A stretch of 57,278 nt of DNA from CAIYZT01 sp031385445 (GTDB lineage Bacteria; Pseudomonadota; Alphaproteobacteria; Rhodobacterales; Rhodobacteraceae): NCBI GenBank assembly GCA_031385445.1, contig JANNBM010000050.1:1-57278 (forward strand), in the 5' to 3' direction. This document shows positions 1 through 8,198 of the stretch, piece by piece. How positions within the stretch are numbered: the first letter of the stretch is position 1; each line of letters opens with the position of its first letter. The notes beneath the pieces are model-generated. The model saw only the letters and a list, made by a program, of their open reading frames with translations, made no database searches and was not told the origin of the DNA. Both the position numbers and the translations under genes were made by a program.

Positions 1-2
1 TG

Positions 3-912
3 TTCGGCATTCCGCTGGAGATCGGGGTGATCATCACGGCGCTGGATGTGTTCTTGATCCTGTGGCTGCAAAATCGCGGTTTTTCGTTGGCTTGAGCCGT
101 TCATCATCACCCTGCTGGCGGTGATTGCGGTCTGCTTTGCCGTGCAGATCGCCATGGCCGACCCCGATTGGGGCGGGGTGATCCGCGGGTTCGCCCCGAC
201 GGTTGAAATCGTCACGAACCCCGAAATGCTGTATCTGGCCCTTGGCATTCTGGGCGCCACGGTGATGCCGCACAATCTGTATCTGCATTCGGCCATCGTG
301 CAGACCCGCGCCTATGGGGACAGTTTGCCCGAAAAGCGGCAGGCGCTTACGTTCGCCACGATTGACAGCACGATTGCGCTGACGTTCGCGTTGATGGTCA
401 ATGCCGCGATCCTGATCCTTGCGGCCGCCTCGTTCAATGCGGCGGGGCAGACGGATGTGGTTGATCTGGGGCAGGCTCATGAAATTCTTGGCCCGCTTTT
501 GGGCTCGGCCATGGCGCCGACCCTGTTTGCGATTTCGCTTTTGGCCTGCGGGCTGAATTCGACCGTCACCGCAACCCTTGCAGGCCAAGCGGTGATGGAG
601 GGGTTTTTGCATATCCGCCTTGCCCCTTGGCTGCGCCGCCTGGTCACACGCGGAATTGCCATCCTTCCGGCGGCTGGGGTCACCATCGCCTATGGCTCGC
701 AAGGGACGGGCGAGCTGTTGATTCTGACGCAGGTGGTCCTCAGCTTGCAGTTAAGCTTTGCCGTGGTGCCCTTGGTCATGTTCACCTCAGATCGCGGAAA
801 AATGGGCGATTTGGTGGCTCCTGTCTGGCTGGTCGGGCTGGCTGTCGTGATCGCTGCCGTCATCGTCGCGCTGAATCTGAAGCTTATTCTGGATTTCGCG
901 GGTCTGACCTGA
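3..912 (+). pseudogene. mntH: Nramp family Mn2+/Fe2+ transporter, 5' partial, frameshifted
   Basis: Proton-coupled divalent metal importer of the inner membrane (Nramp/MntH family); the N-terminal half lies outside the window. Bases 3-83 read FGIPLEIGVIITALDVFLIL and continue to NRGF, a typical Nramp helix pair, then hit TGA at 93-95. The expected continuation RWLEPFIITLLAV is found one frame over from base 85. One extra T in the TTTT run at 81-84 explains the shift. Downstream the protein is intact, including the helix-6 signature MPHNLYLHS near 265-290, and ends at TGA 910-912. This is either a true inactivating slip or a homopolymer sequencing error; I cannot tell which. An internal GTG at 121 could only give a C-terminal fragment. 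The 3' end overlaps the convergent EF-hand gene. Confidence 0.85.
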
Positions 913-1443
913 CGCAAGCGCCAGCGCGCCAACGCCCGCCGCAGCCTCGGCCTTGGTGACGCGGCCATCCGCGTCGCCGTCAAAGGTCAGGATGGCAAAC
1001 ATCGCTTGGGCCTTTTGGGCGCTGAAGGTGTCCAGCGCGACCGAATTGGCATAGGTCTGCAGTTCGGGGGCCGTGACCTGGGCGTCGCCGTCCTGATCCG
1101 CCTTGCCGAAATACAGGATCAGCCGCCCGCGCGAAACCGCCGATGCCGCCGCCGCCGTCACCTGCATTTCCGAAAAGGCAATCGCGCCATCCCCGTTCAG
1201 ATCGGCCCCCTGCAAGCGCCGAAACGCAAGCGCCCGCCCCTCGGCCCGCGCCATCGCCACCACGTTTTCCAGTCCCGCCCGGTCAATCGCCCCCTCCGCG
1301 CCAAATCCGTCGATCAGCACCGATATGTCGTCGATGTATTTCTGCGCGTCGCGGTTCACCTTGGCCACCACCGATTTGGGCATGTCTTGCGCCATCGCAG
1401 ACATGGCGAAAAGCATCCCCAAAATCCCCATGACGCAGCGCAT
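787..1443 (-). CDS. Secreted EF-hand domain protein
   Basis: A 218-residue protein with a signal peptide of about 19 residues ending near AMAQD. Three EF-hand-like calcium loops are visible: residues 81-92 (DLNGDGAIAFSE), 116-127 (DQDGDAQVTAPE) and 155-166 (starting DGDADGRV). Loops one and three carry acidic residues at positions 1, 3, 5 and 12 as canonical loops do. It is probably a periplasmic calcium-binding protein of unknown role. A GGGGGG-rich ribosome site precedes the ATG at 1441-1443. The last 40 or so residues are read antisense to the end of the metal transporter gene and are rich in D, S and Q, unlike the rest, so an older stop may have been lost. A second EF-hand protein lies at 28820-29362. 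Confidence 0.75.
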   Translation of the reverse strand: MRCVMGILGMLFAMSAMAQDMPKSVVAKVNRDAQKYIDDISVLIDGFGAEGAIDRAGLENVVAMARAEGRALAFRRLQGADLNGDGAIAFSEMQVTAAAASAVSRGRLILYFGKADQDGDAQVTAPELQTYANSVALDTFSAQKAQAMFAILTFDGDADGRVTKAEAAAGVGALALASGQTREIQNKLQIQRDDDGSDHDSQPDQPDRSHQIAHFSAI

Positions 1444-1617
1444 ATTGCCCCCCTTTTCACAGACCCCCAGAATGACGCCGCCGCCTTAACAAAAAGTATA
1501 CAAAACCGGAACAAATGTCGCCACATGGCGCAAATTGACGTTTTGCCCCTTTGTTCGTCGGTTTTTGCACCCATTCCCCAGCCACCTTCGCCATAGTGGC
1601 CGCAAAAGGAGACGCCG

Positions 1618-2241
1618 ATGTACACCCTGCACTATTGGCCCGATACGGCATCGACCATCGTCAGCCTGATCCTGACCGAACTCGATCAGCCCTTTACGGC
1701 CAACCTGATCAACCGCGATGCGGGTGAGCTTGACTCGCAGACGTACCGCGACATGAACCCCTTGGGCCAAATCCCCGCCTTCCGCTCTGACGACGGGCCG
1801 TTGTTCGAAACCGCCGCCATTGTGCTTTATCTGTGCGAGCGCCACCCCGGCCTTGCCCCCGCGCCCGGAGATCCGGACCGGGGCCAGTTCCTGAAATGGC
1901 TGTTCTTCATCTCGACCAACATCCACCCGGCCGTGCTGCAAATGTTCTACCCCGAACGCACCGCCGGGCCGCTGAACACGCAGGCTGTGGTGGAACATGC
2001 CAAGGAAAAGATGACGACATTCCTGACGATCCTGAACGACCAGGCCCAGATTCCGGCCGACCGGGCCAGCGCGCTTGGGTATTATATCGCCGTGTTGATG
2101 CGCTGGATGGCCGCTGATTTTCCCAGCAGCGACTTTCCCAATCTGCACCGCACGCTGAGCCATCTGCAAACCCGCCCCGCCGCCCTGTCCTGCGCCATTG
2201 CAGAAGGCATGGGCGCCACCATTTTCACAAATCCGGACTGA
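1618..2241 (+). CDS. Glutathione S-transferase family protein
   Basis: A 207-residue cytosolic GST with an N-terminal thioredoxin-like domain (residues 1-80) and an all-helical C-terminal domain. Family marks are the cis-proline segment NPLGQIPAF (Pro53) and the glutathione-contact turn ETAAIVLYL (Glu64). It would conjugate or reduce substrates with glutathione; the substrate cannot be told from sequence. The ATG at 1618 follows a good ribosome site (AAAGGAG). Serine dehydratase starts four bases after its stop, so the two are probably co-transcribed, although no functional link is obvious. Confidence 0.85.
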   Translation: MYTLHYWPDTASTIVSLILTELDQPFTANLINRDAGELDSQTYRDMNPLGQIPAFRSDDGPLFETAAIVLYLCERHPGLAPAPGDPDRGQFLKWLFFISTNIHPAVLQMFYPERTAGPLNTQAVVEHAKEKMTTFLTILNDQAQIPADRASALGYYIAVLMRWMAADFPSSDFPNLHRTLSHLQTRPAALSCAIAEGMGATIFTNPD

Positions 2242-2245
2242 CCTC

Positions 2246-3625
2246 ATGTTCCTTTCCGTCTTCGACATGTTCAAGGTGGGCGTTGGCCCCTCGTCCTCGC
2301 ATACCATGGGGCCAATGGTCGCGGCGGCGCGGTTTTTGGCCACGCTGCGCGCCTCGCCCTTTCATTTTCGCGGGCTGAGGGCTTCGCTGCACGGATCGCT
2401 GGCGTTTACCGGCATCGGCCATGCCACCGACCGCGCCACGATCCTTGGCCTTGCCGGGTTTGAACCGTCGACCTACGACGCGGCCAAGGCCGACTTTGTG
2501 CTGGCGCAGATCAACGAAACTCATGTGATTAAGGCCCCCGGCCTGCCGCCGCTGCGGTTTGACCCGGCAAAAGATCTGGTTTTTGACTACGGCCCCGCTT
2601 TGCCCGGTCACGCCAACGGAATGATCCTGAAAGCCACCGATGCCCAAGGCGACGTGATTTTGCAGGAAACCTATTATTCCATCGGTGGCGGCTTTGTTCT
2701 GACGGCTGATGAACATGCCCAAGCGGGCGGCGGCAAATCGCGGCAGCGTGCGGATGTGCCCTATCCGTTTGAAAAGGCCGATGAAATGCTGGCCATGGCC
2801 AAGCAAAGCGGGCTGAGCATCGCACAGATGAAGCTGGCGAACGAGCTGAAGTTCCGCAGCAAGACCGAGATCGACGCCGGGATTGCGCGGCTGTGGGAGG
2901 TGATGAATGCCTGCATCTCGCGCGGGATGGAGGGGACGGGGATTTTGCCGGGAGGGCTGAAGGTGCGGCGGCGGGCCAAGGGCATCTATGATGCGCTGAT
3001 GGCAGAGCGCGGCCTGAACATGACCGCGCCGCATACGATCAACGACTGGATGATCCTTTACGCCATGGCCGTGAACGAAGAAAACGCGGCGGGCGGGCAG
3101 GTTGTGACCGCGCCAACGAATGGGGCGGCGGGCGTTCTGCCCGCGGTTTTGCGCTATTACCTCGATCATGTGCCGGGGGCGGCGCCGTCAAAAATCCCCG
3201 AATTCCTGCTGACCGCCGCCGCAATCGGCGGGCTTTGCAAGCATAACGCCTCCATCTCCGGCGCAGAATGCGGCTGTCAGGCCGAAGTTGGCTCAGCGGC
3301 GGCGATGTCGGCGGCGGCTTTGTGTGCGGTGATGGGCGGCACGGTGATGCAGGTGGAAAACGCCGCCGAAATCGCGCTGGAGCATCACCTTGGCATGACC
3401 TGCGATCCGATCCGGGGACTGGTGCAGGTGCCCTGCATCGAGCGCAACGGGCTTGGCGCGATCAAGGCGGTTTCGGCGGCAAGTCTGGCGCTGCGCGGGG
3501 ATGGGGTGCATCTGGTCAGCCTGGATGCCTGTATCGAAACCATGCGGCAAACCGGCAATGACATGCACGAGAAGTACAAGGAAACCTCGCTGGGCGGACT
3601 TGCAGTCAACGTGCCAAACTGCTGA
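2246..3625 (+). CDS. sdaA: L-serine dehydratase, iron-sulfur type, single chain
   Basis: Converts L-serine to pyruvate and ammonia with a 4Fe-4S cluster, without PLP. At 459 residues it has the length of the single-chain bacterial enzymes (about 455). The N-terminal beta domain carries SSSHTMGPM at residues 16-24. The C-terminal alpha domain carries candidate cluster cysteines C342 (in AECGCQAEVG), C386 (MTCDPIRG) and C397 (VPCIERN), matching the spacing in the E. coli enzymes. I chose the ATG at 2246, because MFLSVFDMFKVGVGPSSSHT is the usual start; an in-frame ATG at 2198 lies inside the GST gene. A DMT exporter follows directly, which could suggest amino acid overflow handling, but that is inference. 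Confidence 0.95.
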   Translation: MFLSVFDMFKVGVGPSSSHTMGPMVAAARFLATLRASPFHFRGLRASLHGSLAFTGIGHATDRATILGLAGFEPSTYDAAKADFVLAQINETHVIKAPGLPPLRFDPAKDLVFDYGPALPGHANGMILKATDAQGDVILQETYYSIGGGFVLTADEHAQAGGGKSRQRADVPYPFEKADEMLAMAKQSGLSIAQMKLANELKFRSKTEIDAGIARLWEVMNACISRGMEGTGILPGGLKVRRRAKGIYDALMAERGLNMTAPHTINDWMILYAMAVNEENAAGGQVVTAPTNGAAGVLPAVLRYYLDHVPGAAPSKIPEFLLTAAAIGGLCKHNASISGAECGCQAEVGSAAAMSAAALCAVMGGTVMQVENAAEIALEHHLGMTCDPIRGLVQVPCIERNGLGAIKAVSAASLALRGDGVHLVSLDACIETMRQTGNDMHEKYKETSLGGLAVNVPNC

Positions 3626-3632
3626 GCCGGAG

Positions 3633-4553
3633 GTGATCAAGGACCACCCCCTGCGCGGCATCGCTTTGATGATCGGTTTTTGCGTGCTGGCGCCGCTTCT
3701 GGACACGGCGGCGAAACTGGCGACGCAGACGATTCCCGTTGGCCAGATCACTGCCGCGCGGTTTTTGGTGCAAGGCGCGCTTATGGCCCCGGTGGTGCTG
3801 GCCATGGGGCTGCCGTGGCGGGTATCGCGGCGAATGACGGGGATGATCGCGGCGCGCGCCATCTTTCTGATCCTGTCCACCTATACCTTCGTTGCGGCCG
3901 TCGTTGTCATGCCCATCGCGGACGCGCTGGCGATTGTGTTTGTCGAACCCTTTATCCTGCTGATCTTCGGCCATCTGATCTTTGGCGATCAGATCGGCCC
4001 GCGCCGGGTCGCGGCCTCGGTCGTTGGATTTGCCGGCGCGCTGTTGGTGATCCAGCCCTCGCTGTCCGCCTTTGGCTGGGTGGCGCTTTATCCGCTTGCG
4101 ACGGCGTTCCTGTTCTCGGGGTATATGCTGATCACAAGGTCCATCGCCTCTTCGGTGCCATCGGTGATCCAGCAGCTGCACACCTCCATCGCGGGCGGGC
4201 TGATCTGCTTGCCGGTGATGCTGCTGGCGGACGGATCGGGCCTATCCGCGCTTGACCCGGTGATGCCGCAGGGCTGGGCCTGGCTTTGGCTGCTGGGGGT
4301 GGGGTTTTGGGCGGCGGTCAGTCATATGTGCATGACTTTGGCGCTGAAACATGCCCCGGCGTCCACACTGGCCCCGATCCATTACCTTGAAATCGTGATG
4401 GCCGTCGCGCTGGGATGGTCGGTTTTCGGCGATTTTCCGAATGCACTGACGTGGGCGGGCATCGCTGTCATTGCGGCATCGGGGCTCTACATTATCCTGC
4501 GGGAACGTGGGCTTGCAGCCCAAGACCGTCCAGCACTGCCGGCAGACATCTGA
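3633..4553 (+). CDS. DMT family transporter, two EamA domains
   Basis: An inner-membrane drug/metabolite transporter-type permease of about 306 residues with ten predicted hydrophobic segments in two EamA repeats. The conserved end-of-repeat segments read VVMPIADALAIVFVEPF near the middle of repeat one and LALKHAPASTLAPIHYLE in repeat two. The substrate is unknown; relatives export amino acids or metabolites. The start is uncertain: GTG 3633 sits inside a perfect anti-Shine-Dalgarno match (GGAGGTGATC, 3629-3638), while the next good start, ATG 3669, is far from it and would cut into the first helix. The 3' end overlaps the convergent thiamine pyrophosphokinase gene by 62 bases. Confidence 0.85.
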   Translation: MIKDHPLRGIALMIGFCVLAPLLDTAAKLATQTIPVGQITAARFLVQGALMAPVVLAMGLPWRVSRRMTGMIAARAIFLILSTYTFVAAVVVMPIADALAIVFVEPFILLIFGHLIFGDQIGPRRVAASVVGFAGALLVIQPSLSAFGWVALYPLATAFLFSGYMLITRSIASSVPSVIQQLHTSIAGGLICLPVMLLADGSGLSALDPVMPQGWAWLWLLGVGFWAAVSHMCMTLALKHAPASTLAPIHYLEIVMAVALGWSVFGDFPNALTWAGIAVIAASGLYIILRERGLAAQDRPALPADI

Positions 4554-5163
4554 TCGGAACGATCACCAGCATCTTGGCCGCATCGAACGACAGATGAACC
4601 TCGGGCGCGCACACCTCGTTCGAGGTGCCGATCATGCCATCCGGGGCAAACTGCAAGCCCGCAATCGGCCAGCGCAAACCGCGGCTTTGCCCGCTGACCC
4701 GCCCCATTGGAAATAGGGACATCCGGCAGCCAATGGGCAGGCGCAACGACAGGCTTGGCGGCGACAAAAACGTCACATCGCTGCCCGACAGGATCAGACA
4801 GCGCCGATCCGAATGCCGCACAAGCGCGCTTAGAACCGCGAGCCCATGGTCAGCCCGCCCCCCCATGAACCCCAAACCCAGCACGAAAGGCGCCGCGATG
4901 TGGCGCAGCGCCTTGTCAAAATCTGTGGTTACTTGTTCTTCAACCGGAAACAGCCGCCCGGCCAGACGCAGCCGCGCTTGCGACGAAATTGAATCAAGAT
5001 CGCCGATCACCGCCTGCGGCTCGGCGCCCAGCCGCAGCTGGCGGTCCGCCCCCCCGTCCGCAGCAACCAAACAAGGCGCAAAGCGCTGCGCGCGGGCCAG
5101 ATCGCGGCGCGAAAACGGGGCGCCACCGGCCAAAGTAACCCCGCCATAAGATTCGACAATCAC
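4492..5163 (-). CDS. thiN: Thiamine pyrophosphokinase
   Basis: Transfers pyrophosphate from ATP to thiamine, giving the cofactor thiamine pyrophosphate. The 223-residue protein shows the diagnostic motifs in order: AADGGAD at 34-40, GDLDS at 54-58 and TTDFDKAL at 79-86, which bind ATP-Mg and thiamine in the catalytic domain; the C-terminal part is the beta-sandwich thiamine-binding domain. It starts with GTG at 5161-5163, preceded by only a weak ribosome site. It stands alone here, convergent with the DMT transporter gene, so it is probably a salvage enzyme expressed from its own promoter. Confidence 0.92.
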   Translation of the reverse strand: MIVESYGGVTLAGGAPFSRRDLARAQRFAPCLVAADGGADRQLRLGAEPQAVIGDLDSISSQARLRLAGRLFPVEEQVTTDFDKALRHIAAPFVLGLGFMGGRADHGLAVLSALVRHSDRRCLILSGSDVTFLSPPSLSLRLPIGCRMSLFPMGRVSGQSRGLRWPIAGLQFAPDGMIGTSNEVCAPEVHLSFDAAKMLVIVPIRCLPAVLDGLGLQAHVPAG

Positions 5164-5311
5164 ACTTTTTTCGCCAATACTGTTTCCTCAATTGCGGCAC
5201 AGAGCCCGCACCGTGAACACAATCAATCCTTTATATTACCCCCTTCTGTCCATGGATTCGATGTAGTGACGGGGCATTAAGCAAGGGTATTTGATTGAGG
5301 GGCAGCATCAG

Positions 5312-7852
5312 ATGATCGGTGCAAGTAAAATTCTAACGGTTTCTTATGGAACCTTCTCCTGCACTTTGGAAGGCTTTGACGAGCCTTTCAACACGATGAC
5401 GGCTATCGCGGAGTATTTCCGTGATCTGGCCGCAGGAGACCGTTACTTTGGTGCTGTGCCCCCGACGCCGGATGCGGCCATGCTGCATGCGATTGCGGAA
5501 CGCGAAATCCAGCGCCGGGTTGAAACCAAGGTTCAGGACAACGGCGTTATCTTGCGCGCCGCGGATGGCCCGTCTGACGCGCAGGTTACGGCGCGCCATG
5601 CCCTGGCAAGCCCGACTGCCGCCCAAGCCCCTGCATCCACCACGCCCCTTGTCACTGAACCCATTGCAGTCCTGCCCCCGGCGCAAACCGTCGCGGATTT
5701 TGCCCCCCTCGACGTCGAAGACTTGCTTCCGGCCTTGGCCGACGGCCCAACCTTGTCCTCTGTCGCGCAAACTCTGTCGCGGCTTCGGGCCCTTCGCGAT
5801 GCCCCTGCCGCCGATGAAGTGCTTCATCCCCAGATCGACGCTGTTGCGGCCATCCCCGCAAGTTCCGCATTCTTTGCGGATGTTGAAGACGAATTTGACG
5901 CAGACATCATCACCCCAGCCGCGGTTTCGGCCCCCGGCATGGACGGCGATAGCAACGATGACTTCGATTTCGCGCCAGATGAGGCGCCCGCCGCGCCGGT
6001 CCCTCCGGAGGGTATGAGCGCGGTTCAGGAGGTCTCTTTTGAAGCTGCCGCTGACGACAGCCTGATGATCGACCGGCTTTTGATCTCGTCGCCGCCACAG
6101 GCGGACATTGACGCAAGCCCCGCCGCAGAGTTTGACCCCCAAGATGTCGAAGACCCAAGGTTGGATGCACTTGTCCTCGGCGCGATCGTTGCACCGCAGA
6201 ACAACGAAACCCGGACCGACCCCGTTTCCGAGCGGTGGGCCGAACAGGACGACGTGGATTTGGACGCTTTGGTGCTGCAAAGCATCACCGAAAACGCCGC
6301 GCTCGACGATGCCCCGGCGTTGGATCTGGTCATGGATGCGCCCGAAATGATCGGCGCGCCGGACGAACCTGCGCCCCAGGACGACATGTGGCCCGAAGAA
6401 ACCGATGAGGTTTCCTTTGCCGCCGACGAAGAATTTGGGGACGATATCGAAGAACCGGCGCTGCACCTGGCTGATGACGTCGAGCCCGCCGATCAAATCC
6501 TGACTGACACCGTGACAGTGGCCGATGAAAGCGAAGAGCTGATCGACGAGCCACAGGAGCTTTCAAAGCAGGAAATCGCTCGCAAAGCGCGTAAATTGCG
6601 CCGCTCGGGTGCTGCGATCGCGCAACCCCCTTTCGCTGACACGGTGCCAGTCGCGGTGCCAGTCTCGGTGCCAGTCGCGGTGGACGCGGAATCTGTGTTG
6701 GTTTTGGAAACAATGGTCGAAAAGCCCGCGCCGCAAAAGGCACGCGCCCATGTTATCCGCGTGCGCAGAGCGCCCGAGATTGCCGTCCACCCCGAAGAAA
6801 CCGCAGACGAGGCCGCCGATATTGGCGCCGATCACCTGTCGGCGCAGACGCTTTCTGCCGAAGCTGAGGCTGATCTGGCCGCCGAATTGGCCGCTTTGGA
6901 AGCCGATCTTGACGGCGCAGAGGCCAAAGATCGGGTATCGGGCGACGAAGCAGACCACAAAACACCGACGATCACCGAAGTTGGCGCGATCGACCGCTTG
7001 ATCGCGCAGACCGACACCGAGTTTGAACAACCCGACGCGCGCCGCCGTTTGTCAGCGATCCAGCATCTGAAAGCTGCGGTGGCTGCCACCGTCGCTGATC
7101 GGCGCTCTGCTGATGGGCAGAGCAAATCTGTGACCGAACAACAGGCCGATGATCAGCAGGACCGCTATCGGCGTGACCTTGACCAAGTGGTTCGTGCCAG
7201 CCGTCCGGCCGAAAGCGCCCCGCGCCCAGCCCCGCTCGTTTTGGTATCAGAGCAGCGCATCGATCTGCCGCGCAGCCCTGCACCGGCCATCTCGCCCGTG
7301 CAGGTGGTTCCAAGCGCCGCCCCTGTGGCCCAGCCGCAAATCATCCGCCCGCGCCGTATCATCGTGACCCGCGCCAGCACGGCCACGACCATCGCGCCGC
7401 AGAGCGCTGAAAGCGTCAACCTTGCCGAACCGCAAAAATTCAGCGCAACGCAGCCACCGCAGAACGCGAGTACAACCAACGCGAACCCGAACCCGACCGC
7501 GGCCGCTTTACCCGCCTATCCCGAGGACGAGCATGAGAATATCTTTGCCGACGATCCAAGCCAGAGTTTTGCCGATTTCGTAGAGAGCCTTGGCGTTTTG
7601 GACCTGTCCGCGCTTTTGGAAGCAGCGGGCGTTTACAACACTCTGGTGCTGAACAAGCCGCAGTTTACACGGGCGCATTTGTTCAGACAGATCGAAGAAG
7701 TGTCCAATGACCAATCGCCCGAACTTGAAGATGTGCTCGTCGAATTTGGCGGCCTTCTGCGCGAGGGCCGGATTCAGAAAATGCGGCGCGGTTTGTATTC
7801 CATGGGGACCGCGTCGTCGTTGATTGAAGAAGCCAAAAGAATAGCCGGCTGA
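5312..7852 (+). CDS. Long acidic low-complexity protein with conserved N- and C-terminal domains
   Basis: 846 residues, function unknown. Residues 1-85 look globular (ILTVSYGTFSCTLEGFDEPF, then MTAIAEYFRDLA) and resemble a hypothetical family I recall from Rhodobacterales. Residues of about 90-740 are dominated by D, E, A, P and V and are probably disordered. The last 100 residues or so (from HENIFADDPSQSFADFVESL to the end) again look like a folded helical domain. No signal peptide, membrane segment or enzyme motif is visible. The ATG at 5312 follows GAGGGGCA; an upstream TTG at 5291 is less likely. A short in-frame repeat encodes VPVAVPVSVPVAV at about 6646-6684. A hairpin terminator follows, so it is a single-gene transcript. 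Confidence 0.8.
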   Translation: MIGASKILTVSYGTFSCTLEGFDEPFNTMTAIAEYFRDLAAGDRYFGAVPPTPDAAMLHAIAEREIQRRVETKVQDNGVILRAADGPSDAQVTARHALASPTAAQAPASTTPLVTEPIAVLPPAQTVADFAPLDVEDLLPALADGPTLSSVAQTLSRLRALRDAPAADEVLHPQIDAVAAIPASSAFFADVEDEFDADIITPAAVSAPGMDGDSNDDFDFAPDEAPAAPVPPEGMSAVQEVSFEAAADDSLMIDRLLISSPPQADIDASPAAEFDPQDVEDPRLDALVLGAIVAPQNNETRTDPVSERWAEQDDVDLDALVLQSITENAALDDAPALDLVMDAPEMIGAPDEPAPQDDMWPEETDEVSFAADEEFGDDIEEPALHLADDVEPADQILTDTVTVADESEELIDEPQELSKQEIARKARKLRRSGAAIAQPPFADTVPVAVPVSVPVAVDAESVLVLETMVEKPAPQKARAHVIRVRRAPEIAVHPEETADEAADIGADHLSAQTLSAEAEADLAAELAALEADLDGAEAKDRVSGDEADHKTPTITEVGAIDRLIAQTDTEFEQPDARRRLSAIQHLKAAVAATVADRRSADGQSKSVTEQQADDQQDRYRRDLDQVVRASRPAESAPRPAPLVLVSEQRIDLPRSPAPAISPVQVVPSAAPVAQPQIIRPRRIIVTRASTATTIAPQSAESVNLAEPQKFSATQPPQNASTTNANPNPTAAALPAYPEDEHENIFADDPSQSFADFVESLGVLDLSALLEAAGVYNTLVLNKPQFTRAHLFRQIEEVSNDQSPELEDVLVEFGGLLREGRIQKMRRGLYSMGTASSLIEEAKRIAG

Positions 7853-7874
7853 GACTGCCACTCACGCCTTGGCC

Positions 7875-7916
7875 CGGGGGGAATGAGACTTTGCTCTCCT
7901 TCCCCCCGACGTTTTT
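7875..7916 (+). terminator. Rho-independent terminator after the acidic protein gene
   Basis: CGGGGGGAA at 7875-7883 pairs perfectly with TTCCCCCCG at 7900-7908, followed by a TTTTT run at 7912-7916, 23 bases after the stop of the preceding gene. Confidence 0.8.
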
Positions 7917-7934
7917 CAAACGTGGTTCGTGCGG

Positions 7935-8171
7935 TCAGGCGTCCGGCGATTGTGCGGGCGCGTCAGGGTCGGCTTGGCCAATTCCACGAAAAACCGCCCG
8001 CAATGGCAGCACCCAAAGCACACCAAGGCCGATGTAAATCGCCATTTCCGCCCAAAATGACGGCCGGTCCATCCATCCGACCAAAGTGACCGAAAGTACA
8101 ATGTAAACCGGCAAGCCCACCAGCAGAATCAAGAGGGAAAGCCGGCGTTTGGTTTTGTAACTCAGCGGCAT
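7935..8171 (-). CDS. DUF2842 small membrane protein
   Basis: A 78-residue protein with two hydrophobic segments (about residues 11-32 and 43-62) flanked by a basic N-terminus (SYKTKRRLSL), matching the short alphaproteobacterial DUF2842 family. Its function is unknown. It lies 27 bases downstream of adenylosuccinate synthase on the same strand and is probably co-transcribed with it. The ATG at 8171 is the only reasonable start. Confidence 0.75.
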   Translation of the reverse strand: MPLSYKTKRRLSLLILLVGLPVYIVLSVTLVGWMDRPSFWAEMAIYIGLGVLWVLPLRAVFRGIGQADPDAPAQSPDA

Positions 8172-8198
8172 TTCAAACCCCTTTTACGGCCATCACGG

